A stretch of DNA of 9,480 nucleotides from JALRBM01 sp964615445 (GTDB taxonomy: Bacteria > Patescibacteriota > Saccharimonadia > Saccharimonadales > Saccharimonadaceae), in assembly GCA_964615445.1 (NCBI GenBank), contig CAZTOK010000041.1:1-9480 (forward strand), in the 5' to 3' direction. Position numbers and translations under genes: made by a program. The first letter of the stretch is position 1. The number at the start of each line of letters is the position of its first letter. Of this stretch, positions 1 to 6,707 are shown one piece after another. The notes beneath the pieces were generated by a model that worked only from the letters and a program-made list of their open reading frames with translations, was not told the DNA's origin and searched no databases.

Positions 1-1
1 A

Positions 2-388
2 GAAGCTAAAACGACAACTCGAAAAAAGCAGCGCCGATCAGTTCCTTCTGGTCAGCTGCATATTCAAGCAACATTCAATAACACTATTGTTACATTTACA
101 GATAAAAAAGGTAACGTTCTTGCAAGTAGTAGCGCTGGTGCCTCTGGGTTCCGCGGAAGCAAAAAAGGTACAGCCTATGCTGCACAAGTTGCTGCTGAAA
201 AAGCTGCCGAGGGCGCAAAAACACTCTACGGTGTTGGCTCAGTAGATGTATTTGTAAAAGGTGTTGGACTTGGTCGTGACGCGGCTGTTCGCGCACTTTC
301 AAACTTCGACATTACCGTTGATAGCATTAAAGACGTGACCGGCGTACCCCATGGTGGTGTTCGCCCACGTAAGGCAAGGAGGGCTTAA
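2..388 (+). CDS. rpsK: 30S ribosomal protein S11 (uS11), 5' end cut off by window edge
   Basis: S11 sits on the platform of the 30S subunit next to 16S rRNA near the E/P site. The visible 128 residues begin inside the basic N-terminal tail and cover the whole folded domain: the GQLHIQATFNNT strand, the SSAGASGFRGSKKGT segment, the helix with AAQVAAEKA, and VKGVGLGRDAAVRAL, which corresponds to the usual VKGPGxGRExAIRAL. The start codon lies upstream of the window. The C-terminal tail reads PHGGVRPRKARRA instead of the usual PHNGCRPPKxRRV, so the conserved Asn of the Asn-Gly isoaspartate site is Gly here. The gene is followed after 3 bases by rpsD, whose ribosome binding site (AAGGAGGG) overlaps the end of this gene. 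The order S11-S4-alpha-L17 is standard for bacteria, so the identification is firm. Confidence 0.97.
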   Translation, partial: EAKTTTRKKQRRSVPSGQLHIQATFNNTIVTFTDKKGNVLASSSAGASGFRGSKKGTAYAAQVAAEKAAEGAKTLYGVGSVDVFVKGVGLGRDAAVRALSNFDITVDSIKDVTGVPHGGVRPRKARRA

Positions 389-391
389 TCC

Positions 392-1009
392 ATGGCACGA
401 GATACTTCGCCTATTGTGAAGCAAAGTCGCCGCGAAGGTTACGCACTTCACCCTAAAGCACACAAAATTTTAGCCAAAAAATCTGGTATTCCAGGCCAGC
501 ACGCACACGGACGTCAGGGTAAGCCAAGTCTTTACTCGGTTCAGCTGCGTGAGAAACAAAAAGTACGCCGCGCATATGGGCTTCTTGAGAAGCAATTCGC
601 TCGTCTTATGAATGAAGCGACTCGTAAACCAGGCCTATCAGGTGAAAACTTGCTGCAAATGCTTGAACTTCGCCTTGATAACGCTGTATATCGCGCAGGG
701 TTTGCAACTAGTCGTCGCGGTGCCCGCCAATTGGTAAGCCATGGTCACTTTATGCTTAATGGCCGTCGTGTTGACATTCCATCAATTCGTCTGAAACCTG
801 GTGATGAAATTACCGTTCGTCCAAAAAGCACGAAATCTGGGTATTTTACAGAGATCGACAATGTTTTCAGTAATTCAATCCAAGGTCCACTTTCATGGCT
901 TAAAAGCGACGTTAAGAAACTAAAGATCGAAATTACTGGTCTTCCAAAGCGCGAAGAAGCCGAAGCAGACATTAATGAGCAGCTAATCGTTGAGTACTAC
1001 TCACGCTAA
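392..1009 (+). CDS. rpsD: 30S ribosomal protein S4 (uS4)
   Basis: S4 is a primary 16S rRNA binding protein that nucleates assembly of the 30S body and lines the mRNA entry tunnel. The 205-residue length is normal (about 200-209). The N-terminal region contains the S4 signature segment GIPGQHAHGRQGKPSLYSVQ, and the S4 RNA-binding domain runs from about residue 93 (LRLDNAVYRAGF) through ARQLVSHGHFMLNGRRVDIPS to about 155. The C-terminus IVEYYSR matches the usual IVEFYSR-type end. There are no cysteines, so this is the zinc-free form. The ATG start is supported by AAGGAGGG at 377-384. In many bacteria S4 represses its own operon through an mRNA structure; no such structure was identified here. 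It lies between rpsK and rpoA in a canonical operon. Confidence 0.97.
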   Translation: MARDTSPIVKQSRREGYALHPKAHKILAKKSGIPGQHAHGRQGKPSLYSVQLREKQKVRRAYGLLEKQFARLMNEATRKPGLSGENLLQMLELRLDNAVYRAGFATSRRGARQLVSHGHFMLNGRRVDIPSIRLKPGDEITVRPKSTKSGYFTEIDNVFSNSIQGPLSWLKSDVKKLKIEITGLPKREEAEADINEQLIVEYYSR

Positions 1010-1028
1010 AGGGTAAGGAGAGAAAGTA

Positions 1029-1952
1029 ATGTCAAAAGTAATTCACAACCCAGCACTCGCAAACATCGACGAGACAAGTAACACAAGTGCGACATTCACC
1101 ATCGAACCGCTCCAAGCTGGTTACGGTAACACCCTTGGTAACAGTATACGTCGCGTACTTCTTTCAAGCATTCGTGGTGCAGCAATCGTTGCATTCCGTA
1201 TTGAAGGTGCTACACACGAATTTACTACTGTTACTGGCGTAAAAGAAGATGTCGTCGACATCATGCTAAACCTTAAGAACGTACGTTTGAAAGTTCACAG
1301 CGATGAGCCAGTAGAGCTTCGCCTCGAGAAAAAAGGCGCCGGTGTTATTACCGCTGGTGATATCAAAACCACAGCTGACGTTGAAGTTATCAACCCAGAG
1401 CAAATTATTGCTACTATTGATGATCCTAAAAAATCAGTGGTTATTGACCTTGTTGTTGAAGCTGGCCGCGGGTATCGCACTATTGAAGAATCAAGCATGT
1501 CACGTCTTCACAGTGATATGATTGCACTCGATGCAGTATTTAGCCCAGTACTTCGTGTTCGCTACAAAGTTGCCGGCACACGTGTCGGTCAAGAAACTAA
1601 TCTTGATAAGCTCGACCTCAGTGTAGAAACTGACGGTTCAATCACGCCGCGTGAAGCCTTTGAGGAAGCTGCAGCTATCTTGGTTAACCAATACACTGCA
1701 CTTGCCGGGAGCACTACTGTTGAAGCGGCACCAGCACTTGGTCAGCAAACAAGCGACGATATGAGTGAGCTTAATACGCCAATTGAAGAGCTTAACCTTA
1801 CGGCACGTACTGCCAATGCGCTTATCAATAATGATATCCGCACCGTGCACGACCTTGTTACACTAAGTGAACAAGATCTTCGCGAGCTAAAAGGCTTTGG
1901 CTCTAAAGCGCTTGATGAAGTAAAAGATAAACTAGCGGAGCTTGAACTCTAA
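1029..1952 (+). CDS. rpoA: DNA-directed RNA polymerase subunit alpha
   Basis: The alpha subunit dimerises to scaffold RNA polymerase assembly, and its C-terminal domain contacts upstream promoter DNA and activators. At 307 residues it is close to the usual 310-330. The N-terminal domain (about 10-230) contains the dimerisation signature LGNSIRRVLLSSIRGAA and the VEAGRGY and VLRVRYKV segments that contact beta and beta-prime. A linker of about 20 residues follows. The C-terminal domain starts at about 246, and the residues that bind UP-element DNA in E. coli are kept: Arg260 and Asn263 in LTARTAN (E. coli R265, N268), Gly291 and Lys293 in GFGSKAL (G296, K298). UP-element recognition is therefore plausible, which is inference. 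A ribosome binding site (AAGGAG) precedes the ATG. The TAA stop overlaps the rplQ ATG by one base (TAATG). Confidence 0.97.
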   Translation: MSKVIHNPALANIDETSNTSATFTIEPLQAGYGNTLGNSIRRVLLSSIRGAAIVAFRIEGATHEFTTVTGVKEDVVDIMLNLKNVRLKVHSDEPVELRLEKKGAGVITAGDIKTTADVEVINPEQIIATIDDPKKSVVIDLVVEAGRGYRTIEESSMSRLHSDMIALDAVFSPVLRVRYKVAGTRVGQETNLDKLDLSVETDGSITPREAFEEAAAILVNQYTALAGSTTVEAAPALGQQTSDDMSELNTPIEELNLTARTANALINNDIRTVHDLVTLSEQDLRELKGFGSKALDEVKDKLAELEL

Positions 1953-2344
1953 TGCATCGACACGGATACAAAGGGCGCAAGTTTGGTCGCGAACGCGACC
2001 AGCGCCGCGCACTGCTTAAAGGCTTGGCGACCAGCCTTGTCGAACATGGCAAGATTGAGACAACGTTTCCAAAAGCTAAAGAGCTCGTGCGTTACATTGA
2101 AAAGTTAATTACAAAAGCTAAAAAAGGTGATCTTCATAGCCGTCGTCAGGTAATTGCTGCACTCAGCACTCAGACAGCTGCAAACAAGTTGGTTGACGAA
2201 ATCGCTCCACAGCTTACAGCGCGTAATAGCGGTCACGTTCGTGTTGAGCGTACCCGCCTACGTGTTGGTGACGGTGCACAAATGGCAACGATTGCCTTTG
2301 TGGATGAGTTGAAAGCCGCACCAAAAGAGGAGGTGAAAGCGTAA
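1952..2344 (+). CDS. rplQ: 50S ribosomal protein L17 (bL17)
   Basis: L17 is a bacteria-specific large-subunit protein near the peptide exit region. The 130-residue protein has the family hallmarks: a basic N-terminus (MHRHGYKGRKFGRERDQRRALLKGL aligns with the usual MRHR..GRKLGR..HRxALLRNL region), SLVEHGKIETTFPKAKELR-like residues, IEKLITKAKKGDLHSRR, and the closing TRLRVGDGAQMATIAFVDEL, followed by an acidic/basic tail of about 12 residues. The N-terminus departs from the textbook MRHRK form but starts exactly at the ATG that overlaps the rpoA stop. Translation is probably coupled to rpoA through this TAATG junction, and to rplM through a second TAATG junction at its own end. A GC-rich hairpin (GGTCGC, loop GAAC, GCGACC) lies at 1985-2000 just inside the gene and may be only a by-product of codon use. 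Confidence 0.95.
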   Translation: MHRHGYKGRKFGRERDQRRALLKGLATSLVEHGKIETTFPKAKELVRYIEKLITKAKKGDLHSRRQVIAALSTQTAANKLVDEIAPQLTARNSGHVRVERTRLRVGDGAQMATIAFVDELKAAPKEEVKA

Positions 2345-2784
2345 TGGCTACTGCTAAAACCTATTCACAAAAGCCAAGCGAGGTAACTCGCCGCTGGATC
2401 TTGATTGATGCTAGTTCGGCCCCACTTGGTCGCGTTGCCACTCAAATTGCAAAATATCTGATTGGTAAATATAAGCCAAGTTACACACCACACATCGACG
2501 GTGGCGACTATGTAGTAGTCATTAACGCTAAAGATGCTGTTGTAACTGGGGATAAAGAAACTGGTAAAGTATACTACCGTCACAGCGGTTTTCCTGGTGG
2601 CATTAAAGATGCAACCCTAGCTGAAGTTCGTGAAAAGTACCCAGAGCGTATTATTGAAAACGCTGTTAAAGGCATGCTTCCTAAAAATAAGCTGTCGGAC
2701 GAGCGAATGAAACGCCTTAAGGTATTTGCCGGTAGCGATCACGCTCACACTGCGCAAACTCCAGAGAAAGTTGAGGTTAAATAA
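2344..2784 (+). CDS. rplM: 50S ribosomal protein L13 (uL13)
   Basis: L13 binds 23S rRNA and is an early assembly protein of the 50S subunit. The 146-residue sequence shows the full set of conserved blocks: RRWILIDASSAPLGRVAT near residue 16, IGKYKPSYTPHIDGGDYVVVINA at about 40-62, the near-invariant YYRHSGFPGG at about 77-86, AVKGMLPKNKL at about 107-117 and RLKVFAGSDHAHTAQTPE near the end. A strong ribosome binding site (AGGAGGTG) lies inside the end of rplQ. The ATG overlaps the rplQ TAA by one base. L13 and S9 form a conserved bacterial gene pair, as here. The S9 start follows two bases after this stop. Confidence 0.97.
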   Translation: MATAKTYSQKPSEVTRRWILIDASSAPLGRVATQIAKYLIGKYKPSYTPHIDGGDYVVVINAKDAVVTGDKETGKVYYRHSGFPGGIKDATLAEVREKYPERIIENAVKGMLPKNKLSDERMKRLKVFAGSDHAHTAQTPEKVEVK

Positions 2785-2786
2785 TT

Positions 2787-3185
2787 ATGGCTGAAGCTAC
2801 TTATTTCTACGGCCTTGGTCGTCGCAAATCTGCGACTGCCCGCGCACGTTTGTACGCCGGTAAAGGCAAAGTGACAATCAATGACAAGCCTGCTGCCGAG
2901 TACCTTTCTGATAACAAATCTCTTCTTGCAGAAGTGACCGATCCCCTAGCCTTGGTCAACAAGCAAAAAGAATTTGACGTCACTATTAAGGTAAGTGGTG
3001 GTGGTCTTGCTGGTCAAGTTGATGCTATCAAATTGGCTATCGCTAAGGCGCTCACAACCGCTCATGGCGATTTGCGTAGCACGCTTAAAAAAGCCGAACT
3101 TCTTCGTCGTGATCCACGCGAAAAAGAACGCAAAAAATACGGCCTTCGTGGTGCCCGCAAACGCGAGCAGTACTCGAAGCGTTAA
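2787..3185 (+). CDS. rpsI: 30S ribosomal protein S9 (uS9)
   Basis: S9 lies in the head of the 30S subunit, and its C-terminal tail reaches the anticodon stem-loop of the P-site tRNA. The protein has 132 residues, a normal length. It begins with the characteristic YFYGLGRRKSATARARL block, has the VSGGGLAGQVDAIKLAIAKAL region in the middle, and ends in the basic tail DPREKERKKYGLRGARKREQYSKR. The terminal SKR that contacts P-site tRNA is intact. The start is only two bases after the rplM stop. It is the last gene of the ribosomal block: about 80 bases without a gene follow, including a hairpin at 3202-3229. Confidence 0.97.
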   Translation: MAEATYFYGLGRRKSATARARLYAGKGKVTINDKPAAEYLSDNKSLLAEVTDPLALVNKQKEFDVTIKVSGGGLAGQVDAIKLAIAKALTTAHGDLRSTLKKAELLRRDPREKERKKYGLRGARKREQYSKR

Positions 3186-3201
3186 CATTCTTTACGTACA
3201 G

Positions 3202-3229
3202 ATACGTCGTCTCATTGTAGGCGACGTAT
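3202..3229 (+). terminator. Hairpin after rpsI, probable terminator or attenuator
   Basis: ATACGTCGTC at 3202-3211 pairs with GGCGACGTAT at 3220-3229 (10 bp with one G-T wobble, 8-base loop). It is followed by TTGATTT, a weak T-rich tail. It sits 16 bases after the rpsI stop, where the ribosomal operon would be expected to end. The imperfect tail suggests partial termination, leaving some read-through into the methyltransferase gene. The role is inferred from position and structure. Confidence 0.6.
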
Positions 3230-3256
3230 TTGATTTGGTGAAAATTGTGAGAGAAT
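3230..3256 (+). promoter_or_regulatory. Possible weak promoter before the methyltransferase gene
   Basis: TTGATT at 3230-3235 could be a -35 box. TGA-GAGAAT at 3248-3256 resembles an extended -10 (TG at 3248-3249), with a 15-base spacer. A start site would fall about 3 bases before the ATG at 3266. There is no good ribosome binding site before this ATG, which fits a near-leaderless transcript. Both boxes depart from consensus, so this is tentative. Confidence 0.3.
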
Positions 3257-3265
3257 AAAATAAGA

Positions 3266-4228
3266 ATGACAAAACGAAAAAATAAAGAGGTAATAGCTAG
3301 TAAAAAGCAGGTTCAGTTAGTAACACGCACGGCACGTACTTTTCATATGTCCGAAACAGAAGCAGAAACTTTGTTATCACAATCGTTACAGCCATCAGTG
3401 CGTATAAATCCACTCGTAGGTAATCCAAGAAAAACACTCGTAGCTATGAAAGCGCTTGGCTGGAAAGGTACGCTAAGTACATGGTGCAAGCACGCATATT
3501 CGATAGAACAAGGGTTTGAGGCCTTACGCGACAGCAATCTTATTAATGACGGTGCTATATACCTACAAAACGAGTCAAGTTGGGTTCCCGTTGTTGCACT
3601 TAAGCCTCACCCAGGCGAGAAAGTACTTGATATATGCGCTGCGCCTGGTGGCAAAACCAGTCACATTGCAGCACTTATGCATAATAAAGGAACGTTGGTT
3701 GCCAACGATAACTCACGGCGGCGTCTCATGAAATTACAGCAAAATCTAGCTAGGCTTCATATAACAGCCGAATATTCACTTCACGACGGCGCAAAGCTTT
3801 CTAAATCGTTTCCGGAAAACTCATTTGATAAAATTTTACTCGATGCGCCTTGTAGCGGCGAAGGGTTAATTAATCTTGTCCAGCAAAAAACGCTCGAATC
3901 ATGGTCAGTAGCGCATATTCGTCGACTCTCACACCTTCAAAAACAGCTTATTATCGAAGCCTGGAAGTTACTCAAACCTGGGGGCAGACTCGTCTATAGT
4001 ACATGCACCATGGCACCAGAAGAAGACGAGATAGTCGTGAATCACCTTTTAAAAAGAAATAAAGATGCTATTATAGTGCCACTAGAGATACCTCGTGAGG
4101 CAGTACGCTCTGGAATAACAAAATGGAATGGTCGCGAACTCCATCCCTCACTTACATTAACTATGCGGTTACTGCCAGATAATGGCCATGAAGCATTTTT
4201 TGTTTGCCTACTAGAAAAAGCAAAATAA
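3266..4228 (+). CDS. rRNA (cytosine-5) methyltransferase, RsmB/RsmF (NOL1/NOP2/Sun) family
   Basis: This enzyme family transfers a methyl group from S-adenosylmethionine to carbon 5 of a cytosine in rRNA (sometimes tRNA). All signature motifs are present in 320 residues: RINPL at 46-50 in the N-terminal RNA-binding part, the SAM-binding motif LDICAAPGGKT at 121-131, DAPCSG at 193-198 (motif IV, Cys196, which assists product release) and STCTM at 245-249 (motif VI, Cys247, the nucleophile), with EEDEIVV just after it. The C-terminus (HEAFFVCLLEK) matches the usual end of the fold. It is shorter than E. coli RsmB (about 429 aa) and lacks the NusB-like domain, so it resembles the compact RsmF/NSUN6 type. 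The exact target base cannot be told from sequence alone, so no gene symbol is given. It follows the ribosomal operon and may share read-through transcription. Confidence 0.92.
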   Translation: MTKRKNKEVIASKKQVQLVTRTARTFHMSETEAETLLSQSLQPSVRINPLVGNPRKTLVAMKALGWKGTLSTWCKHAYSIEQGFEALRDSNLINDGAIYLQNESSWVPVVALKPHPGEKVLDICAAPGGKTSHIAALMHNKGTLVANDNSRRRLMKLQQNLARLHITAEYSLHDGAKLSKSFPENSFDKILLDAPCSGEGLINLVQQKTLESWSVAHIRRLSHLQKQLIIEAWKLLKPGGRLVYSTCTMAPEEDEIVVNHLLKRNKDAIIVPLEIPREAVRSGITKWNGRELHPSLTLTMRLLPDNGHEAFFVCLLEKAK

Positions 4229-4272
4229 TAAACTTTTCTTAACTTATCTGTGTTTAAATGGGTGAGGGATAT

Positions 4273-4482
4273 ATGGAGAGAGAACCATCTTCACAAGATG
4301 AAAATTCAGAAGCCGATGAACTACTACGTATAGCACGGGAAAGAGTGCGTCCATTTTACGAATTACTCGATAAACAAGCGGCGGCGTCGCATAGACCAAG
4401 TCTTATTCAGCAAGCGATAGCTGAAGCCATGCAGCGTGCTCGGCCTATAGAAACAGTCGAGCTCCCAGATGAGGAAGAGTAA
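4273..4482 (+). CDS. Small acidic hypothetical protein
   Basis: I do not recognise this 69-residue protein. It is strongly charged: an acidic N-terminus (MEREPSSQDENSEADELL), a central helix-forming stretch rich in Arg, Ala and Gln (RIARERVRPFYELLDKQAAA; IQQAIAEAMQRAR), and an acidic end (ELPDEEE). There is no cysteine, no signal peptide and no membrane segment. I prefer the ATG at 4273 over the in-frame ATG at 4258 because GGTGAGG at 4261-4267 is a suitably spaced ribosome binding site for the former; with the earlier start the protein has 74 residues. It stands between the methyltransferase and trpS with gaps of 44 and 18 bases in the same direction. The charge pattern suits a small soluble helical protein or an adaptor, but that is a guess. 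A real gene is likely because the frame fills the only gap in an otherwise tightly packed run. Confidence 0.65.
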   Translation: MEREPSSQDENSEADELLRIARERVRPFYELLDKQAAASHRPSLIQQAIAEAMQRARPIETVELPDEEE

Positions 4483-4484
4483 GG

Positions 4485-4490
4485 TATAAT
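4485..4490 (+). promoter_or_regulatory. -10 box (TATAAT) for trpS, probably leaderless
   Basis: A perfect TATAAT lies just after the preceding stop codon and ends 10 bases before the trpS ATG at 4501. Usual -10 to start-site spacing puts transcription initiation at about 4497, leaving a leader of about 4 bases. No clear -35 box is visible 16-18 bases upstream. No Shine-Dalgarno sequence of normal spacing lies between box and ATG. Confidence 0.6.
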
Positions 4491-4500
4491 AGAAGTAGTC

Positions 4501-5541
4501 ATGACAAAACCAACTATTCTCACTGGTCTTCGGGCCAATAATGATCTTACTATCGGTAATTATTTTGGTGGCATTTTACCAACAGTCGACATGGCAAAAC
4601 GTCATGCTGATGAATTTCAGATAAATATGTTTATTCCCGACCTCCACAGTTTTACGACGCCTATCGATCATTCACAACTGCAAACTCAGGTACTGCATAA
4701 TGCTCGTTTATATGCAGCCGCCGGCCTGCCGCTTAACCACGACAATATTTACATGTATCGTCAAAGTTACGTGCCGGCACATAGTGAACTTACCTGGATT
4801 CTTGACTGTTTTACTGGGTTTGGTGAGATGAGCCGCATGACGCAGTTTAAAGATAAATCAAGTACTTTTGGCGCCGATCGCACTAGTGTTGGCCTGTTTA
4901 ATTATCCTGTTCTTATGGCGGCCGATATCTTGCTATACAATGCCGAATATGTGCCCGTAGGCGACGATCAAACTCAACATCTTGAGTTTGCACGGGATAT
5001 TGCAGAGCGCATGAACAATCGCTTTGGCGAATTATTCATTATCCCAAAGCCCGTGCGCGAACAACACGCTTTTTTCGGCAAAGATCAAGGCCTGCGTATT
5101 ATGGATCTTCAAAGTCCCCTTAAGAAAATGAGCAAAAGCGATGAAATTGGCAAGGGGGTCATTTTTCTCGGCGATACGCCAGAAGCAGCGACAAAAAAAA
5201 TCATGAGCGCTACAACGGACGACAAAGCCGAGATCCATTACAATCCTGTCGAGCAACCTGGTATTAGTAACCTTCTTGAGATTCTAAGTCTACTTCGCGA
5301 GGCTAATGTTCAGGAGACAGCAGCCATCTTTGAAGGTCAAACACAATACGGCGAGTTTAAGCGTGTTGTTGCAAATGAAGTAGCAACGTTTTTGACCAAC
5401 TTCCAAACTAAACTAGCAGCAATCGATGACACAGCCCTATTTGCCACACTTGAGCGTTCCGAAAAAGCCATGAACCAAATTGCAAATACTACATTACTAC
5501 GCACTCAACAAGCAGTTGGCCTGCGCTCGAAAGGCAACTAG
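4501..5541 (+). CDS. trpS: Tryptophanyl-tRNA synthetase
   Basis: TrpS charges tRNA-Trp with tryptophan using ATP, as a cytoplasmic class I synthetase dimer. The 346-residue protein (family about 330-350) has the class I signatures TIGN at 17-20 and KMSKS at 209-213. Thr instead of His in the first motif also occurs in Geobacillus stearothermophilus TrpRS and is not a defect. Between them are the conserved blocks IPDLHSFTT, GEMSRMTQFKDKS (about 108-120) and MAADILLYNAEYVPVGDDQTQHLEFARDIAER (about 139-170); Asp142 in AADILLYN corresponds to the Trp-specificity aspartate of the family. The C-terminus has the usual GISNLLEIL and ends in QQAVGLRSKGN. A TATAAT box precedes the start. The TAG stop overlaps the GTG start of the next gene by one base (TAGTG), so the two are probably co-translated. 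Confidence 0.96.
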   Translation: MTKPTILTGLRANNDLTIGNYFGGILPTVDMAKRHADEFQINMFIPDLHSFTTPIDHSQLQTQVLHNARLYAAAGLPLNHDNIYMYRQSYVPAHSELTWILDCFTGFGEMSRMTQFKDKSSTFGADRTSVGLFNYPVLMAADILLYNAEYVPVGDDQTQHLEFARDIAERMNNRFGELFIIPKPVREQHAFFGKDQGLRIMDLQSPLKKMSKSDEIGKGVIFLGDTPEAATKKIMSATTDDKAEIHYNPVEQPGISNLLEILSLLREANVQETAAIFEGQTQYGEFKRVVANEVATFLTNFQTKLAAIDDTALFATLERSEKAMNQIANTTLLRTQQAVGLRSKGN

Positions 5542-6707
5542 TGGTTAAGATTTCCAGCAGTGATATTGTCGCCATTTTGCGCCGTTTTGAGCTGGCAGAT
5601 GAAGAAACCGCGCCTCGCTTTATTGAGCAAATTCGTATAACGCACCCGAGTATGCATAATACGCTTGCAGCGTTTCGTTTTAATAAACACCATTTTTATA
5701 TATTGTTTGACGATTCGGCTGAAGACGATACGCAGTATATTATCGATCAAATTCGCGTTGATAAACCTGACGTACATGGCGAAGTATTAGAGAATCCACA
5801 GGACAGTATCACTACCTATGCGCTCCCATTTAAAGGTAAGGAGGTGTACCTATTCGAAGTAGTTTCAACAAAAAAACGCCTCGACGCCACCTTGGCCAAG
5901 CGATATCCTACTACTTCACGTAGCACCTGGCAAAAGCACATAAAAGCTGGCCATGTAGCTATAAATGGAGAGGTACAGACTTCACCAAAGTATGACGTCT
6001 CTGAACCCGATTCTATCGCTGTCAGCATTCCTGAAGCTACCGATTTCAGCACTCACGAACTTCCCATTATTTATCTGGATGACAACGTAATCGTAGTTAA
6101 TAAGCCAGTCGGTATTTTAACTCACGCCAAAGGTGCCCTTAGTGATGAATTCACCGTTGCTGAATTTTTCCGTCGCTATACGACGTTTGGCCTCGATACC
6201 AATCGTCCTGGAATTGTGCACCGACTCGATCGCGATACGAGTGGTGTAATTATTGGCGCTCGCAACCCTGAAACGGCAGTATCACTTCAAAAACAATTTT
6301 CAGAGCGAACTACTAAAAAAACCTACATTGCCATTGTTGATGGCATATTAAAAGAGAAGGAGGCAAGAATTGAATTGCCGATCGGCCGCAACCCAGCCGA
6401 ACCAAGCACATTCCGTATAGATGCTAAAGGCAAGGCTGCTATCACGCAGTACACTGTCCTTGCCACTAGTGATGCCCAGAGCCTTATCGAACTTCGCCCC
6501 GTGACTGGTCGCACTCATCAGCTACGTGTTCACATGCAGTATATTCACGCACCAATTACCGGTGATAGGGTATACGGTAAGTCAGCAGACCGACTTTACT
6601 TGCATGCCGCGCAGCTTGAAATCACTATTCCTATCAGTGATCGACGCATATTTAAAGCACCCGTGCCGCCCGAATTTACAGAAAGATTTCCAGGAGTAGC
6701 ACTGTGA
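5541..6707 (+). CDS. RluA-family rRNA/tRNA pseudouridine synthase with extra N-terminal domain
   Basis: The enzyme isomerises specific uridines in structured RNA to pseudouridine. Of its 388 residues, about 112-160 form an S4-type RNA-binding domain (RLDATLAKRYP, WQKHIKAGHVAINGEV) and about 175-385 the catalytic domain: VVNKPVGILTH at 185-195, the catalytic motif HRLDRDTSG at 227-235 with Asp230 as the expected nucleophile, and GRTHQLRVHM at 323-332. Residues 1-108 precede the S4 domain and do not belong to the usual RluA/RluC/RluD layout (about 300-330 aa); I do not recognise this part. The GTG start is supported by AAAGG about 8 bases upstream and by the TAGTG overlap with the trpS stop. 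No ATG, GTG or TTG lies close to the S4 domain with a good ribosome binding site, so the extension appears real. Which uridine is modified cannot be told. The gene overlaps holB by four bases (GTGA). Confidence 0.92.
   Translation: MVKISSSDIVAILRRFELADEETAPRFIEQIRITHPSMHNTLAAFRFNKHHFYILFDDSAEDDTQYIIDQIRVDKPDVHGEVLENPQDSITTYALPFKGKEVYLFEVVSTKKRLDATLAKRYPTTSRSTWQKHIKAGHVAINGEVQTSPKYDVSEPDSIAVSIPEATDFSTHELPIIYLDDNVIVVNKPVGILTHAKGALSDEFTVAEFFRRYTTFGLDTNRPGIVHRLDRDTSGVIIGARNPETAVSLQKQFSERTTKKTYIAIVDGILKEKEARIELPIGRNPAEPSTFRIDAKGKAAITQYTVLATSDAQSLIELRPVTGRTHQLRVHMQYIHAPITGDRVYGKSADRLYLHAAQLEITIPISDRRIFKAPVPPEFTERFPGVAL

Noticed and set aside
1985..2000. GGTCGC-GAAC-GCGACC hairpin at the start of rplQ as a regulatory element
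   Set aside because: Only 6 bp and made of ordinary Gly-Arg-Glu-Arg-Asp codons; nothing else supports regulation.
2995..3258. 87-codon plus-strand open frame overlapping rpsI and the gap after it
   Set aside because: A frame-shifted shadow of rpsI, which is a certain gene; it carries no recognisable protein signal.
4549..4560. TIGN instead of HIGH/HIGN in TrpRS as a catalytic defect
   Set aside because: Thr at this position is known in functional bacterial TrpRS such as that of Geobacillus stearothermophilus, and KMSKS is intact.
5837..5876. Full anti-Shine-Dalgarno match (TAAGGAGGTG) inside the pseudouridine synthase gene, with seven A further on, as an internal start or frameshift site
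   Set aside because: No start codon in frame at a suitable distance. The A-run is about 23 bases away, too far for known stimulators. A second internal AAGGAGG at 6357-6363 shows that such matches arise from Lys-Glu codons.
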